This document shows, one piece after another, positions 43,384 to 52,676 of a DNA stretch of 64,000 nt. The notes under the pieces are model-generated. The model was not told where the DNA came from. It was given only the letters and a program-made list of their open reading frames with translations, and did no database searches. This DNA comes from an uncultured Clostridia bacterium (lineage in GTDB: Bacteria; Bacillota; Clostridia; RUG12999): positions 10,916-74,915 of the forward strand of contig CAKVOK010000011.1 of the NCBI GenBank assembly GCA_934792465.1, written 5' to 3'. A program made the position numbers and the translations under genes. The stretch's first letter is position 1, and every line of letters starts with the position of its first letter.

Positions 43384-46300
43384 ATGATTAAAAAAACATT
43401 TAAGGGTATAATCTGCCTGATTTTATGCCTGTGTATGCTGCCGGCATTTGCGGCAAATGCAGAGGAAACCGAAATGAATGTAGTGTTTATAGGCGGTTCC
43501 ATTACATACGGCACGGGTGCAACCGCAAATGAAAAATGTTATGCTTCGCTTGTGGGCAATTATCTTAAAAAGGCAAATCCGGATAAGAAGGTAAACATAT
43601 TTAATGCCGGACTGCCAGGCACAGGCTCGGATCTCGGATTGTTCAGACTCAAACGTGATGTGCTTTCGCATAAGCCGGATATGGTGTTTGTTGAGTTTGC
43701 AATAAACGATAAGGACAGAGGCAGGAACGATCCCCAAAGCGTTATAAAAAGCATGGAGGGTATCGTGAGACTTCTGCTTCGTGAAGAAAAAAAGCCGATA
43801 ATAAATTTTATATATACAACAAATATAAATTTTCAGGCTTGCACAGATGTGCATAATAAGGTAGCGAATTATTACGGAATACCGGCACATGATATCCAAG
43901 CTTATATAAAAAAGCTTAACAAGGCGGACAGCAGTACCATTAAAAATATTTTGTCGGATACCGTTCATCCGAATGACAAGGGTCACTCCATATATGCTAA
44001 CTATATTATAGGAAACCTGAAAAATCATAAGGAAGAATATTTTAAACAGGCAAGGGAAATGAAAAATCCTCTTTCCGGGCATGAAGTATATTCTCCGGAG
44101 TTTGTATCGCCGAACGAGGCTAAGCTGAGTTCCGGCTGGTCACAAGACGAATGTGCAAACGAAAAATATTATTTAAGCAGCGGAGTCGGCGATAAGCTTG
44201 AATACGAGTTTTACGGTTCGAGCTTCGGTATTGCGGATATTTGGGGAAAGACCTACGGAACGGCTCAGTATGTAATAGATGATAAGATTTCAGGTACGAT
44301 TTATACTACAAATCCTGCTTCGGACGGATATGTAAACTCATTCATAAGAATGGATTTAGAGGAAAAATGGCATAAGATAGTAATTACAAATAACAGCAAA
44401 AATCCTGCGATTAGCAATATAGGAATAGTTGCGTTGCTGGTGGACGAGGGAAATCAGACGCCAAGACCCGAAAAAGAACAGGTAAAAAACGTAAACTATG
44501 GCGAAAGCTTCATTTCACTTATAAACCGAGTGACGGCAATAGTACCCGGAAGCAATTATATATTTGTAAACGGGGAAAAAATAAAATGCGGTGCCATAGT
44601 TGAAGAAACGGATTCCGATGTACTGATTCCAAAAGAGGCGGCGTCGTATCTGGGGAAAAATGAAGATACGCTTTTAAGCGGTATTGATAAAAAGATATTG
44701 AAGGATAAAAGCGGAATTATTTTCATAGGTGATGAGGATATAAGCATGTCGAAGGCCGATGAGGCGGACGCCGAAAAATTTGTATTGCTTTTCGGCGTAT
44801 ATGTATCACAGAACGGAAACGACGAGGGAAACGGGACGATTAAAAGTCCGTTTAAAACCTTTGAAAAGGCAAGAGATACCGTCAGAGGTCTTAAAGGAAA
44901 CGACAATGTTTCATGGAATGATACAACCGTATACATACGTGGCGGAGTATACAGCCGTGATAACAGCTTTGAACTTTTAAAGGAAGATTCGGGTACGGAA
45001 AAAGCACCTGTAACATACACGGCATATAACGGAGAAAATGTAAGTATAAACGGAGCAAAACAGATTGATACGTCCTTATTTGCAAAGATTGAATCCGAAT
45101 CGGTTTTGAGCAGACTGCCGTATGCGGCGAGAGATAAGGTTATGCAGTTAGATATGCAAAAAGCCGGTATTACGGATTTCGGGTTAAACACAAATGAAAA
45201 CGGAAACATTCCGTCGGCGCCGGAATTAAGCTTTGACGGACAGATGATGACTCTTGCAAGATGGCCTGACAATGGGTTTGCATTAACCGGAAAGGTTTTG
45301 GACAATTCGCAGCAAAAAGGCGCAACGTTCGGATACATAGGAGATGAACCGGGCAAGTGGAAAAACACAGACGATGTCTGGCTAAGGGGATATTGGTTCT
45401 TTAACTGGGCGGATCAGGCAGTTAAGCTGAATAAGACAGACGCAGAAAATCAGCGGTTTAACACAACATTTATAAACGGATACGGTGTTGCGCGGGACAG
45501 AATGTATTATGCCTATAACATATTGGAGGAGCTGAGCAGTCCCGGAGAATGGTATCTTGACAGACAAAATGCAGTGCTGTATTTTTATCCTCCGAAAAGC
45601 ATGACAAATAAAACAATGATGTTTTCAAGCATGACAGACCCGATTATAAGTGCAAATGCGGCATCGAACATAAGGTTTGAAAATCTGACGTTTGAGTCTG
45701 CTAGGGGCATAGGTATAAAGCTTAATAATACAAGGCAGATGCTCATAGAAAAATGCGTTATTAAGAATATAGGTCAGCAGGCGGTTACCGTTACTGGCAG
45801 CGGCAACGGGATACGTGATTGCTATATTCATGACATCGGCAAGGGCGGCGTGTATATTACGGGCGGAGATTTTACAAACCTTACATCGAGCGGAAACTAT
45901 ATAGAAAACTGCCGTTTTGAAAGATTCTCACGCATAGCCCGCACATATACCCCTGCGGCGAAGCTTTACGGCGTAGGCGACAGAATATCTCACTGTACGA
46001 TAAACAACGCTCCGCATATGGCGATATATTTCATGGGCAATAATAACGTTATAGAATATAATGATATTTACGATGTAATGCAGGAAAGTTTGGATTCCGG
46101 CGCAATATACGGAGGACGAGATTTTACTTCATGCGGAAACGTAGTGCGTTATAACAAGATTCATGACTGCTACGGTCTTGATGCCGACAAAAAGGATAAT
46201 CCGAGTGAAATAAGCGTTCATGGGCTTTATCTGGACGACAGCATCGGAAGCATGGATATATACGGAAACACATTTTATAATCTTGCAAGCGGTATATTTA

Positions 46301-47817
46301 TTCATACCGGACGAAGCAACCGCATATACGGCAACGTATTTGACAATTGCTATACGTCAATAGATATTATAAACCGAAGCAACGGAACACGTGAAAACAT
46401 GGATAAGCTGAACGCTCAGTACAAAAATCCGCCGGCAAACTGGAATGATACACTGTATGTACGCTATATGGCGGCGCCTATCGGCAATGAGACATGGTCA
46501 AAAAGCTATCCTCAGCTCAAAGAAATTTTGACAGATGACCCGATATATCCTAAATATAATACGGTAGAGAAAAATATTGTCGGAAACAGCGGAAAAATCA
46601 ATATGTCCGATGTTGCTTTCGAATTCGGAACGCTTAAGGATAATATCGAGCTTGCGGAATCGCTGAAATTTGATGAAAATCATACGCTTGCGAAAGAATA
46701 CGAGGGATTTGAAACGGCAGATATGTCTACTGTCGGCTGTATGGGAGAAAAGCAGATTTCGGATTTTGAGCTTAAGCTTCCCATACGAAATGCAACGGGG
46801 ATTGAAGCAAGGAAAACGGAATTTGCATGGCAGCCGGCTTCAAACGCCTGCAAATACCGTTTGGTAATTGCCAAGGACGCAAAGTTTAATAATGTAATAC
46901 ATGACAGTATTGTAAACGGTACATATAAGACCGTAAAAAACTTGCGATATGAAAAAACAAAGTATTATTGGAAGGTTTGTGCGCTTAAAGAGGACGGCAC
47001 TGGGAAATGGAACAGCGGCGAAGCGTCGTTTTTCAGAACACTGCCGAAAGAAACAATTGTTACAAAGTATTTGGAGGATAAACTTGAACTATGCATCGCA
47101 GAATATGACGGTGCGGTTGAAAGCGATGAGGCGGGAATGTTCGTAACAGGATCTAAGGAATTATTCCTCAAATCCTTGGATGAGGCAAAACAGGTGCTTA
47201 AAAACTGTAAAACGCAGTCGCAGATTGATGAGGCTCTTGAAAAGCTGACGGCGGCGGAAAACAAATTTACCAACAGCAAGAATATAGAAACAGTAGATGT
47301 GGGCAATATGATTGCAGACAAGGAAAACTGGGCATTCCCGGAGGGCAGCACCGTATTTTCGGAAAGCTTGAAATTCGACAGCGAAACAAAGGATATAGGC
47401 GGCTACAAAAAGGAACTGGAGAACTATCAGTATTTAACGTTTAAAGCCAAGCTTTCCGTTCATGATGCGCACTGGCAGGGCTTTGCATTTAAATCAACAA
47501 CCTTTGACAACTATGTTTATACGGGAACAAATAACGGGTATATGGTTGTTGTAAAACCGGATATAATTGAATTGCAGAGATTTAACAGCGCAAAAAGCAC
47601 AATGCTGAAAATTGTTGATAACACATTTATAAATGACGCTGACTGGCATGATATAAAGCTTGGTGCAATAAATACGGGGAACGGTGTACAGCTTAAATTT
47701 GAGGTGGACGGCAAAACCGTATTTGATATGGAGGACAGCGAAAACTGTCTTATCGACAAAGGGTATTTTATGATACAAGGAAATAAAGAACCGATAGAAA
47801 TAGCTTCGGTGAAGTAA
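43384..47817 (+). CDS. SGNH esterase fused to a beta-helix (GH141-like) and C-terminal binding modules
   Basis: Start at ATG 43384, behind GGAGGGG; the frame from 43357 runs over the previous stop. The 1477-aa product has a signal peptide (ends ANAEE). The SGNH/GDSL hydrolase domain (about 28-225) shows VVFIGGSITYG with Ser39, VEFAINDKD with Asn, and DTVHPNDKGH with the Asp-His pair. A short region like the copper amine oxidase N-terminal fold follows (about 385-435), then a parallel beta-helix (about 470-1110; VYVSQNGNDEGNGTIKSPF, LARWPDNGF, MYYAYNILEELSSPGEWYLD), an Fn3-like unit, a helical stretch, and a LamG-like end. The SGNH part probably removes acetyl groups and the helix part resembles GH141 enzymes, so one protein may strip esters and cut the exposed chain. 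Exact activities are inferred. Confidence 0.87.
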   Translation: MIKKTFKGIICLILCLCMLPAFAANAEETEMNVVFIGGSITYGTGATANEKCYASLVGNYLKKANPDKKVNIFNAGLPGTGSDLGLFRLKRDVLSHKPDMVFVEFAINDKDRGRNDPQSVIKSMEGIVRLLLREEKKPIINFIYTTNINFQACTDVHNKVANYYGIPAHDIQAYIKKLNKADSSTIKNILSDTVHPNDKGHSIYANYIIGNLKNHKEEYFKQAREMKNPLSGHEVYSPEFVSPNEAKLSSGWSQDECANEKYYLSSGVGDKLEYEFYGSSFGIADIWGKTYGTAQYVIDDKISGTIYTTNPASDGYVNSFIRMDLEEKWHKIVITNNSKNPAISNIGIVALLVDEGNQTPRPEKEQVKNVNYGESFISLINRVTAIVPGSNYIFVNGEKIKCGAIVEETDSDVLIPKEAASYLGKNEDTLLSGIDKKILKDKSGIIFIGDEDISMSKADEADAEKFVLLFGVYVSQNGNDEGNGTIKSPFKTFEKARDTVRGLKGNDNVSWNDTTVYIRGGVYSRDNSFELLKEDSGTEKAPVTYTAYNGENVSINGAKQIDTSLFAKIESESVLSRLPYAARDKVMQLDMQKAGITDFGLNTNENGNIPSAPELSFDGQMMTLARWPDNGFALTGKVLDNSQQKGATFGYIGDEPGKWKNTDDVWLRGYWFFNWADQAVKLNKTDAENQRFNTTFINGYGVARDRMYYAYNILEELSSPGEWYLDRQNAVLYFYPPKSMTNKTMMFSSMTDPIISANAASNIRFENLTFESARGIGIKLNNTRQMLIEKCVIKNIGQQAVTVTGSGNGIRDCYIHDIGKGGVYITGGDFTNLTSSGNYIENCRFERFSRIARTYTPAAKLYGVGDRISHCTINNAPHMAIYFMGNNNVIEYNDIYDVMQESLDSGAIYGGRDFTSCGNVVRYNKIHDCYGLDADKKDNPSEISVHGLYLDDSIGSMDIYGNTFYNLASGIFIHTGRSNRIYGNVFDNCYTSIDIINRSNGTRENMDKLNAQYKNPPANWNDTLYVRYMAAPIGNETWSKSYPQLKEILTDDPIYPKYNTVEKNIVGNSGKINMSDVAFEFGTLKDNIELAESLKFDENHTLAKEYEGFETADMSTVGCMGEKQISDFELKLPIRNATGIEARKTEFAWQPASNACKYRLVIAKDAKFNNVIHDSIVNGTYKTVKNLRYEKTKYYWKVCALKEDGTGKWNSGEASFFRTLPKETIVTKYLEDKLELCIAEYDGAVESDEAGMFVTGSKELFLKSLDEAKQVLKNCKTQSQIDEALEKLTAAENKFTNSKNIETVDVGNMIADKENWAFPEGSTVFSESLKFDSETKDIGGYKKELENYQYLTFKAKLSVHDAHWQGFAFKSTTFDNYVYTGTNNGYMVVVKPDIIELQRFNSAKSTMLKIVDNTFINDADWHDIKLGAINTGNGVQLKFEVDGKTVFDMEDSENCLIDKGYFMIQGNKEPIEIASVK

Positions 47818-47833
47818 AAAAAAGAGGTGCAGT

Positions 47834-50800
47834 ATGATAAACAAAAAGAGTATACTTTGTATTTTATTTGCGGCTGTCATTATATCTGTATTATTGCCGG
47901 TGCAGGCAGAAACAAATACATTTTATGTTGCGGAAAACGGAACCGACGCTTCGGGTTTCGGAACGTTTGCCGCACCGTTCAAAACAATACAGTATGCGGC
48001 GGACCAAATGAAACCCGGTGATATTTGTTATATAAGAGAAGGTACATACAGGGAATGCGTCACGCCGAAGCTCAGCGGAAACGAGGGAGAGGAGATAAAG
48101 TTTTCGGCGTATATGAATGAGAAGGTTGTAATAAGCGGAGGAAAACTGCTTACCAATTGGACGAAATATAAGGACAATATTTACAAAACAAATCTTAATA
48201 TGAATTACGGCATAAGAAATATGATATATGCGTCCGGAAAAATGATGCATGAAGCGCGTTGGCCGAACAGCGACAATCCGCTTGATGTTTCGTCATATGC
48301 AACGGTTGATTCACTGAGCAGTGACAAGAGCGAGGTTTTCGATTCGGATTTGCAGCTGCCGTCAGATGCGGATTATTATGACGGTGCGATAATGTGGTCT
48401 ACAACACAGCCGGGATATTCTAGCAAGCTTGCACAGGTAGCGTATTATAATGCGGCTGCAAAATCGCTTTCAATAACCGGGAATACGGATATTGCGCCGG
48501 GAAGCTTATATTATCTCATGAGGTCGCTCACGCTGCTTGACGCAGAAAATGAGTGGTATATAGATAAATCGAACAATCTGTATCTGTATGCTCCGGGAGG
48601 AGTAAACCCCTCGACAATCGAAACGGAAGCAAGGATACGTGATTACGGATTCGATCTTGCAGGCAAAAGCTATATTACGATAAGCGGAATAAGCTTTAGG
48701 GCAGTCGGAATAAATATGGATGAAGATACGACCGGATGTGTGATATCGGGCGGAGTATTTAACGGTATAGATTATTATATGCCTGCAACCGGTAATCCGC
48801 GCAGTACGGGACTTACTGTTTCGGGACAGTATAATACGGTACGTGACTGCGAAATTAAAAACAATTACGGACCGGGAATTGTGCTTGAGGGAGCACATAA
48901 CAACGTAATAAACAACCATGTACATGATGTAAACTATCAGCATACGTATGGCGGAGTTGTGGACGGCGGAGCAATAAATATAAACGGGCGTGATCTTCTC
49001 ATAAGTCACAATACGATTCATAATGTCGCCAGAGACTGCATAAGCGGAAAATTTAAACACTGCATAGTGCAGTATAATGATATGTACGATTATATGATAC
49101 TGTCAAAGGACGGAGGCGGTGTATATTTTGCGTACTATGATTTTGAAAATTCAGAGATACATCACAACCTTGTGCATGATAACAAGGCGATAGATACGGG
49201 GATCGGTATATATCTTGATTCCATGGTATCGGGAGTAATCGCATACAACAATGTTATATGGAACAATCCAACATACGGCATTGAGGTTAATTCTCCGAAT
49301 GCATATTCGGCATTTTACAACAACACGGTAGCTGATATAGGAAACATAGGATATTTCCCAAGTCTTGAACATATGGGAAGCGTATTTGTAAACAATATTT
49401 TTTCGGACAGCTCATTTATAAAATATAACGGACAGACTCCGGAACCATCAGCGGAAATGTTTTATTCAAACAACCTTGTAGGCAGAGAATATTACGATTC
49501 TGAGTTTCAGCCTATGGGAGGAGCACTGGAAGGCGGTATTCCGGTATATGGAGTAACGGACGGTTACACAGGCTCCGCACCTGACTGCGGTGCATATCAG
49601 AGCGGCACGAAAAAATTTACGGCAGGCTGTGACATGAAAAACAAACCGTATCCGAAGTTTGAGCCAAATGACAGAATACCGTGTATAAACAAGATGAATA
49701 ATCGTGCATTTGAAAACGGCTCGTTTGATTCATGGACTGTAAACAGCGGAAATCCTAAGGTTATTAAACAAAGTGCGTGGGAATACCGTGAAACGTCAAT
49801 AGGCTTCAGCGGATATTACGGTGCTATGCTTTCAGCCGGCGACAAGATAGAAAATACGGTAACGGGACTTAAACCGAATACCACATACAAAATCAGTGCA
49901 TATGGGAAAATAGGCGGAGTCTACTATGATGTTAATGAGGCTGCCGAGAAAAGCAACGGATTTACATTTGAAAAGTTTTTTGATGCATATACAAAAATTA
50001 AAAGCGGGTCGTGGATGAAATTCTCAAATGTGGATTTCAACCTCGGATATTATGGGGAAATCGGCATATATGCCGGCAGAACAGCATCAACCGATGCAGT
50101 TGAAATCAGATGCGACGGTCCAGATGGAATGTTGATTGCTTCAATGCAGTTTGACGGCAACGGAAAACTGTGGAATATATATAATGCCGAAATTTTCGAA
50201 ATAAGCGGGATACATGATGTATATGTTGTATTCAAATCCGTAACCGACAATTTTATTTTAAGCGGAATACAGATGAAACCGGCATACGCCATGGGAGATA
50301 CTCTTGAAATAGGTGCTTATACAAAAAGCGGAAGAAATAGCCGTGTTGAAATTGACACATCGCTTTGGAGCGAGGGTATGAGGCAATTTACGATTACGAC
50401 AGGACCGGAGGATTACAGCGTGACGGTTTATGCAGAGAAAACCGGCGGATTATACTGTGCGTTTGCGGATAATTTCGGAATAGCTGATGTATATGAAGAA
50501 AATATATGGTCTGACGATATATCGGTGGAAAGTATAGATTTTACCGATATGTCGGGAAATACGATTGAAAAAATTGCGGACAGCGGTTTTGTAATAGGAC
50601 GGATTCGACTCAGAAGCGTTTCCGGATATGAAAAGAATACAAAATTTATTTTTGCGTCATACAGTTCGGATAACAGATTGCAAACATTGCAGATTGTAAA
50701 TACAAGGCTTAACCCGTACAGCGAGCATACTATAGGGATCGGAATGAAATCCGATATGCTTGCAGGGAATACCGTGCGCATATTCTTACTTGACGAAGAG

Positions 50801-50842
50801 AATATTGCAAAGCCGGTTTATAAATCCGGAATACTTAAGTAA
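47834..50842 (+). CDS. secreted parallel beta-helix protein with C-terminal binding modules
   Basis: The 1002-aa secreted protein has a signal peptide ending LPVQAE. The right-handed beta-helix (to about residue 600) opens FYVAENGTDASGFGTFAAPF with the IREGTYRECV turn typical of DUF1565 proteins, and contains HNNVINNHVHDVNYQHTYGG and IHHNLVHDNKAIDTGIGIYL. It differs clearly from the region A helices and from the helix in the gene before it. After it come CBM-like regions (about 620-820, with NRAFENGSFDSWTVNSGNP) and a C-terminal unit ending NTVRIFLLDEENIAKP. No anchor is seen. It may be a lyase or hydrolase; no catalytic residues can be assigned. The ribosome site is AAAGAGGTG, 16 bases after the previous stop. 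Confidence 0.85.
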   Translation: MINKKSILCILFAAVIISVLLPVQAETNTFYVAENGTDASGFGTFAAPFKTIQYAADQMKPGDICYIREGTYRECVTPKLSGNEGEEIKFSAYMNEKVVISGGKLLTNWTKYKDNIYKTNLNMNYGIRNMIYASGKMMHEARWPNSDNPLDVSSYATVDSLSSDKSEVFDSDLQLPSDADYYDGAIMWSTTQPGYSSKLAQVAYYNAAAKSLSITGNTDIAPGSLYYLMRSLTLLDAENEWYIDKSNNLYLYAPGGVNPSTIETEARIRDYGFDLAGKSYITISGISFRAVGINMDEDTTGCVISGGVFNGIDYYMPATGNPRSTGLTVSGQYNTVRDCEIKNNYGPGIVLEGAHNNVINNHVHDVNYQHTYGGVVDGGAININGRDLLISHNTIHNVARDCISGKFKHCIVQYNDMYDYMILSKDGGGVYFAYYDFENSEIHHNLVHDNKAIDTGIGIYLDSMVSGVIAYNNVIWNNPTYGIEVNSPNAYSAFYNNTVADIGNIGYFPSLEHMGSVFVNNIFSDSSFIKYNGQTPEPSAEMFYSNNLVGREYYDSEFQPMGGALEGGIPVYGVTDGYTGSAPDCGAYQSGTKKFTAGCDMKNKPYPKFEPNDRIPCINKMNNRAFENGSFDSWTVNSGNPKVIKQSAWEYRETSIGFSGYYGAMLSAGDKIENTVTGLKPNTTYKISAYGKIGGVYYDVNEAAEKSNGFTFEKFFDAYTKIKSGSWMKFSNVDFNLGYYGEIGIYAGRTASTDAVEIRCDGPDGMLIASMQFDGNGKLWNIYNAEIFEISGIHDVYVVFKSVTDNFILSGIQMKPAYAMGDTLEIGAYTKSGRNSRVEIDTSLWSEGMRQFTITTGPEDYSVTVYAEKTGGLYCAFADNFGIADVYEENIWSDDISVESIDFTDMSGNTIEKIADSGFVIGRIRLRSVSGYEKNTKFIFASYSSDNRLQTLQIVNTRLNPYSEHTIGIGMKSDMLAGNTVRIFLLDEENIAKPVYKSGILK

Positions 50843-51021
50843 TGATATTTCAAGTATATGCCTTATCTGCCCATGATAAGATTAATTATTTGTGGGCAGA
50901 AGGGCTATGAAATTAAAAGGCACCGCCGAACAGTCATCGCTTACGCTCGACGCGGCGATGTGCAATAATAATCTCCTATACTCCTTGCCCTGCATGGGAG
51001 ATTTTATAATTTAATTATTTA
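50843..51021 (+). promoter_or_regulatory. long structured leader with three hairpins
   Basis: Three inverted repeats lie in a row: TCTGCCCA/TGGGCAGA (50866-50900), GCACCGCCG/CGGCGATGTGC with a bulge (50920-50963), and AATCTCC/GGAGATT (50970-51003). CTTATC/GATAAG (50862-50880) competes with the first. GCCCTGC in the loop of the third (50987-50993) is complementary to GCAGGGC in the next hairpin (51029-51035). It could control the SLH gene downstream by alternative folding. Confidence 0.5.
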
Positions 51022-51047
51022 TGCCGACGCAGGGCGGCGGAATGGAG
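51022..51047 (+). promoter_or_regulatory. GCCG-N8-CGGC leader hairpin on the ribosome site, copy 4
   Basis: TGCCG, eight bases, CGGCG, then GAATGGAG, six bases before ATG 51054. It is the fourth copy of the layout and the last part of a ~210-base structured leader. Confidence 0.5.
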
Positions 51048-51053
51048 ATTAAT

Positions 51054-52571
51054 ATGTTGATACGTAAAACAGCATTTATATGCGTTGTATTTATGTTAGC
51101 CTTAAGCTTGGGGGTTTCGGCAAAGGTTACGTTTGAGTTTAAAACAGAATTTTCGTGTGAAACGAGAACACTTACCGTTTCGGGAAAAACCAATACAGCT
51201 CCAACAAAGCAGGCGGCTATAGTAATACTGAACCCCGGTTTTTCCGAAAACGACGTTAAGCCTGACAGAGAGACCGTGTCGGATAAAAGCAATTCGATTG
51301 CAAGAGCGGTATGCTTTGCGGAGCAGACGGAAATAAAAAAAGACAGAACCTTTTCACATATTTTTACCTTACCGCAGGACGCACCGTTCGGACTTTATAC
51401 GGTAAGGGTAAAGGTGTCGAATGCGGACGAAGTTTGTACAGATGTGTTTTATTATAAGAATTTGGCGGACGATATAAATGTGCTTAACGATATAAATGCG
51501 GCGGCGGCAGGCAAGGCTGATATGAAATCAGTGCTGAACAGCAGAATATATGCGGTAGATTTTGAAATAGGAAAAAAATATTTTGCTTCGGAAAATGTTG
51601 TGCGCGAATACATATGCAGAGGACTTAAAGGCACAGAATACAAAAGCCTTGAAGAAATAGGAGAAAAAATTAACAATTGTTACGTGAAAATTGAAGCACT
51701 TGAAAGTGTGAAATCTGCATCAAAGAGCGAAATGGTCAAGGTAATCCGAGAGAATAACGATATTCTGGGAATAACAGAATCTCTGCTTGACGATTATGAC
51801 GGTCTGAACGAGGTAAGAAAGGAATACGTAATACTCCATTTTGCGTCGGCTGTGAAAAATATCACAGCACCGGATGAACTTGAATCGACGCTAAAAAAGG
51901 TTATTGACGAGTCTAAAGGACAGAACGGTCAGGGCGGAAGCTCCGGAGGAAGCTCGGGCGGAAGTGTTAAAAATTCTGTTACAACGCAGTGGTCTGCACC
52001 GTCACAGCAGCAGCCGCAGAAATCAATTCCGGAATTTTTGGATATTGAAAATGTAAAATGGGCGCAGGAAAGTATAATTGCACTGGCGGCAAAGGGTATT
52101 TTAAACGGTAAAACCGATAAGCACTTCGAACCGGACAGCTATGTTACAAGAGAAGAATATATTAAGATGATTGTGGCGGCATTTGATATAAAAGGATCGA
52201 CAATTGAAATACCGTTTGAAGACGTTAAAAAAGGCGAGTGGTACTATCCGTATTTAATTGCGGCATATTCGGCAGAGATAACAAACGGGGTATCGGAAAA
52301 CAGATTCGGTATAGGTGAGAACATTTCACGCCAGGATATGGCGGTGCTGTTATATAATGCGTATATAAAATCCGGACATGAATTGGCTGTGCCGGAGGAA
52401 GGCGCAGGTTTTGCTGACGCTGATACAATAAAGGCATATGCCGTGCCGAGTGTGAATGCAATGTATGCCGCCGGAGTTATAAACGGAATGGAGGACGGCA
52501 GATTTGCACCGGAGGAATTCGCTACACGGGCGCAGGCGGCAAAAATGATCTATTCGTTAATCAGAGAATAA
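51054..52571 (+). CDS. secreted protein with C-terminal SLH anchor
   Basis: Start at ATG 51054, set by GGAG six bases upstream; the frame runs back to 51021 through the leader hairpin. The 505-aa product has a signal peptide ending GVSAK. An Ig/beta-sandwich-like N-terminal domain follows (about 25-135, KVTFEFKTEFSCETRTLTVS), then a helical stretch of ~150 residues, a Gly/Ser linker (about 295-306), and three SLH repeats (about 330-505; VTREEYIKMIVAAF, ISRQDMAVLLYNAY, ATRAQAAKMIYSLI). No enzyme domain is seen. This architecture, a small adhesive domain and helical spacer on an SLH anchor, fits a wall adaptor. Its ligand is unknown. Confidence 0.87.
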   Translation: MLIRKTAFICVVFMLALSLGVSAKVTFEFKTEFSCETRTLTVSGKTNTAPTKQAAIVILNPGFSENDVKPDRETVSDKSNSIARAVCFAEQTEIKKDRTFSHIFTLPQDAPFGLYTVRVKVSNADEVCTDVFYYKNLADDINVLNDINAAAAGKADMKSVLNSRIYAVDFEIGKKYFASENVVREYICRGLKGTEYKSLEEIGEKINNCYVKIEALESVKSASKSEMVKVIRENNDILGITESLLDDYDGLNEVRKEYVILHFASAVKNITAPDELESTLKKVIDESKGQNGQGGSSGGSSGGSVKNSVTTQWSAPSQQQPQKSIPEFLDIENVKWAQESIIALAAKGILNGKTDKHFEPDSYVTREEYIKMIVAAFDIKGSTIEIPFEDVKKGEWYYPYLIAAYSAEITNGVSENRFGIGENISRQDMAVLLYNAYIKSGHELAVPEEGAGFADADTIKAYAVPSVNAMYAAGVINGMEDGRFAPEEFATRAQAAKMIYSLIRE

Positions 52572-52610
52572 TAAAAAAGGCATTACATTTATGCGTTTTC
52601 AAGCAGGCGG

Positions 52611-52647
52611 AGGGTGCGGCAAGAACAGTTTCATTTTGCCGCGCCCT
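52611..52647 (+). promoter_or_regulatory. 12-bp intercistronic hairpin before the GH29 gene
   Basis: AGGGTGCGGCAA (52611-52622) and TTGCCGCGCCCT (52636-52647) pair fully with one G-U. It lies between the last secreted-protein gene and the cytoplasmic enzyme genes. No U tract follows, so it may set mRNA level, not end transcription. Confidence 0.5.
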
Positions 52648-52676
52648 TGCAATTTAATCGGAAAGGACAGAGGGAT

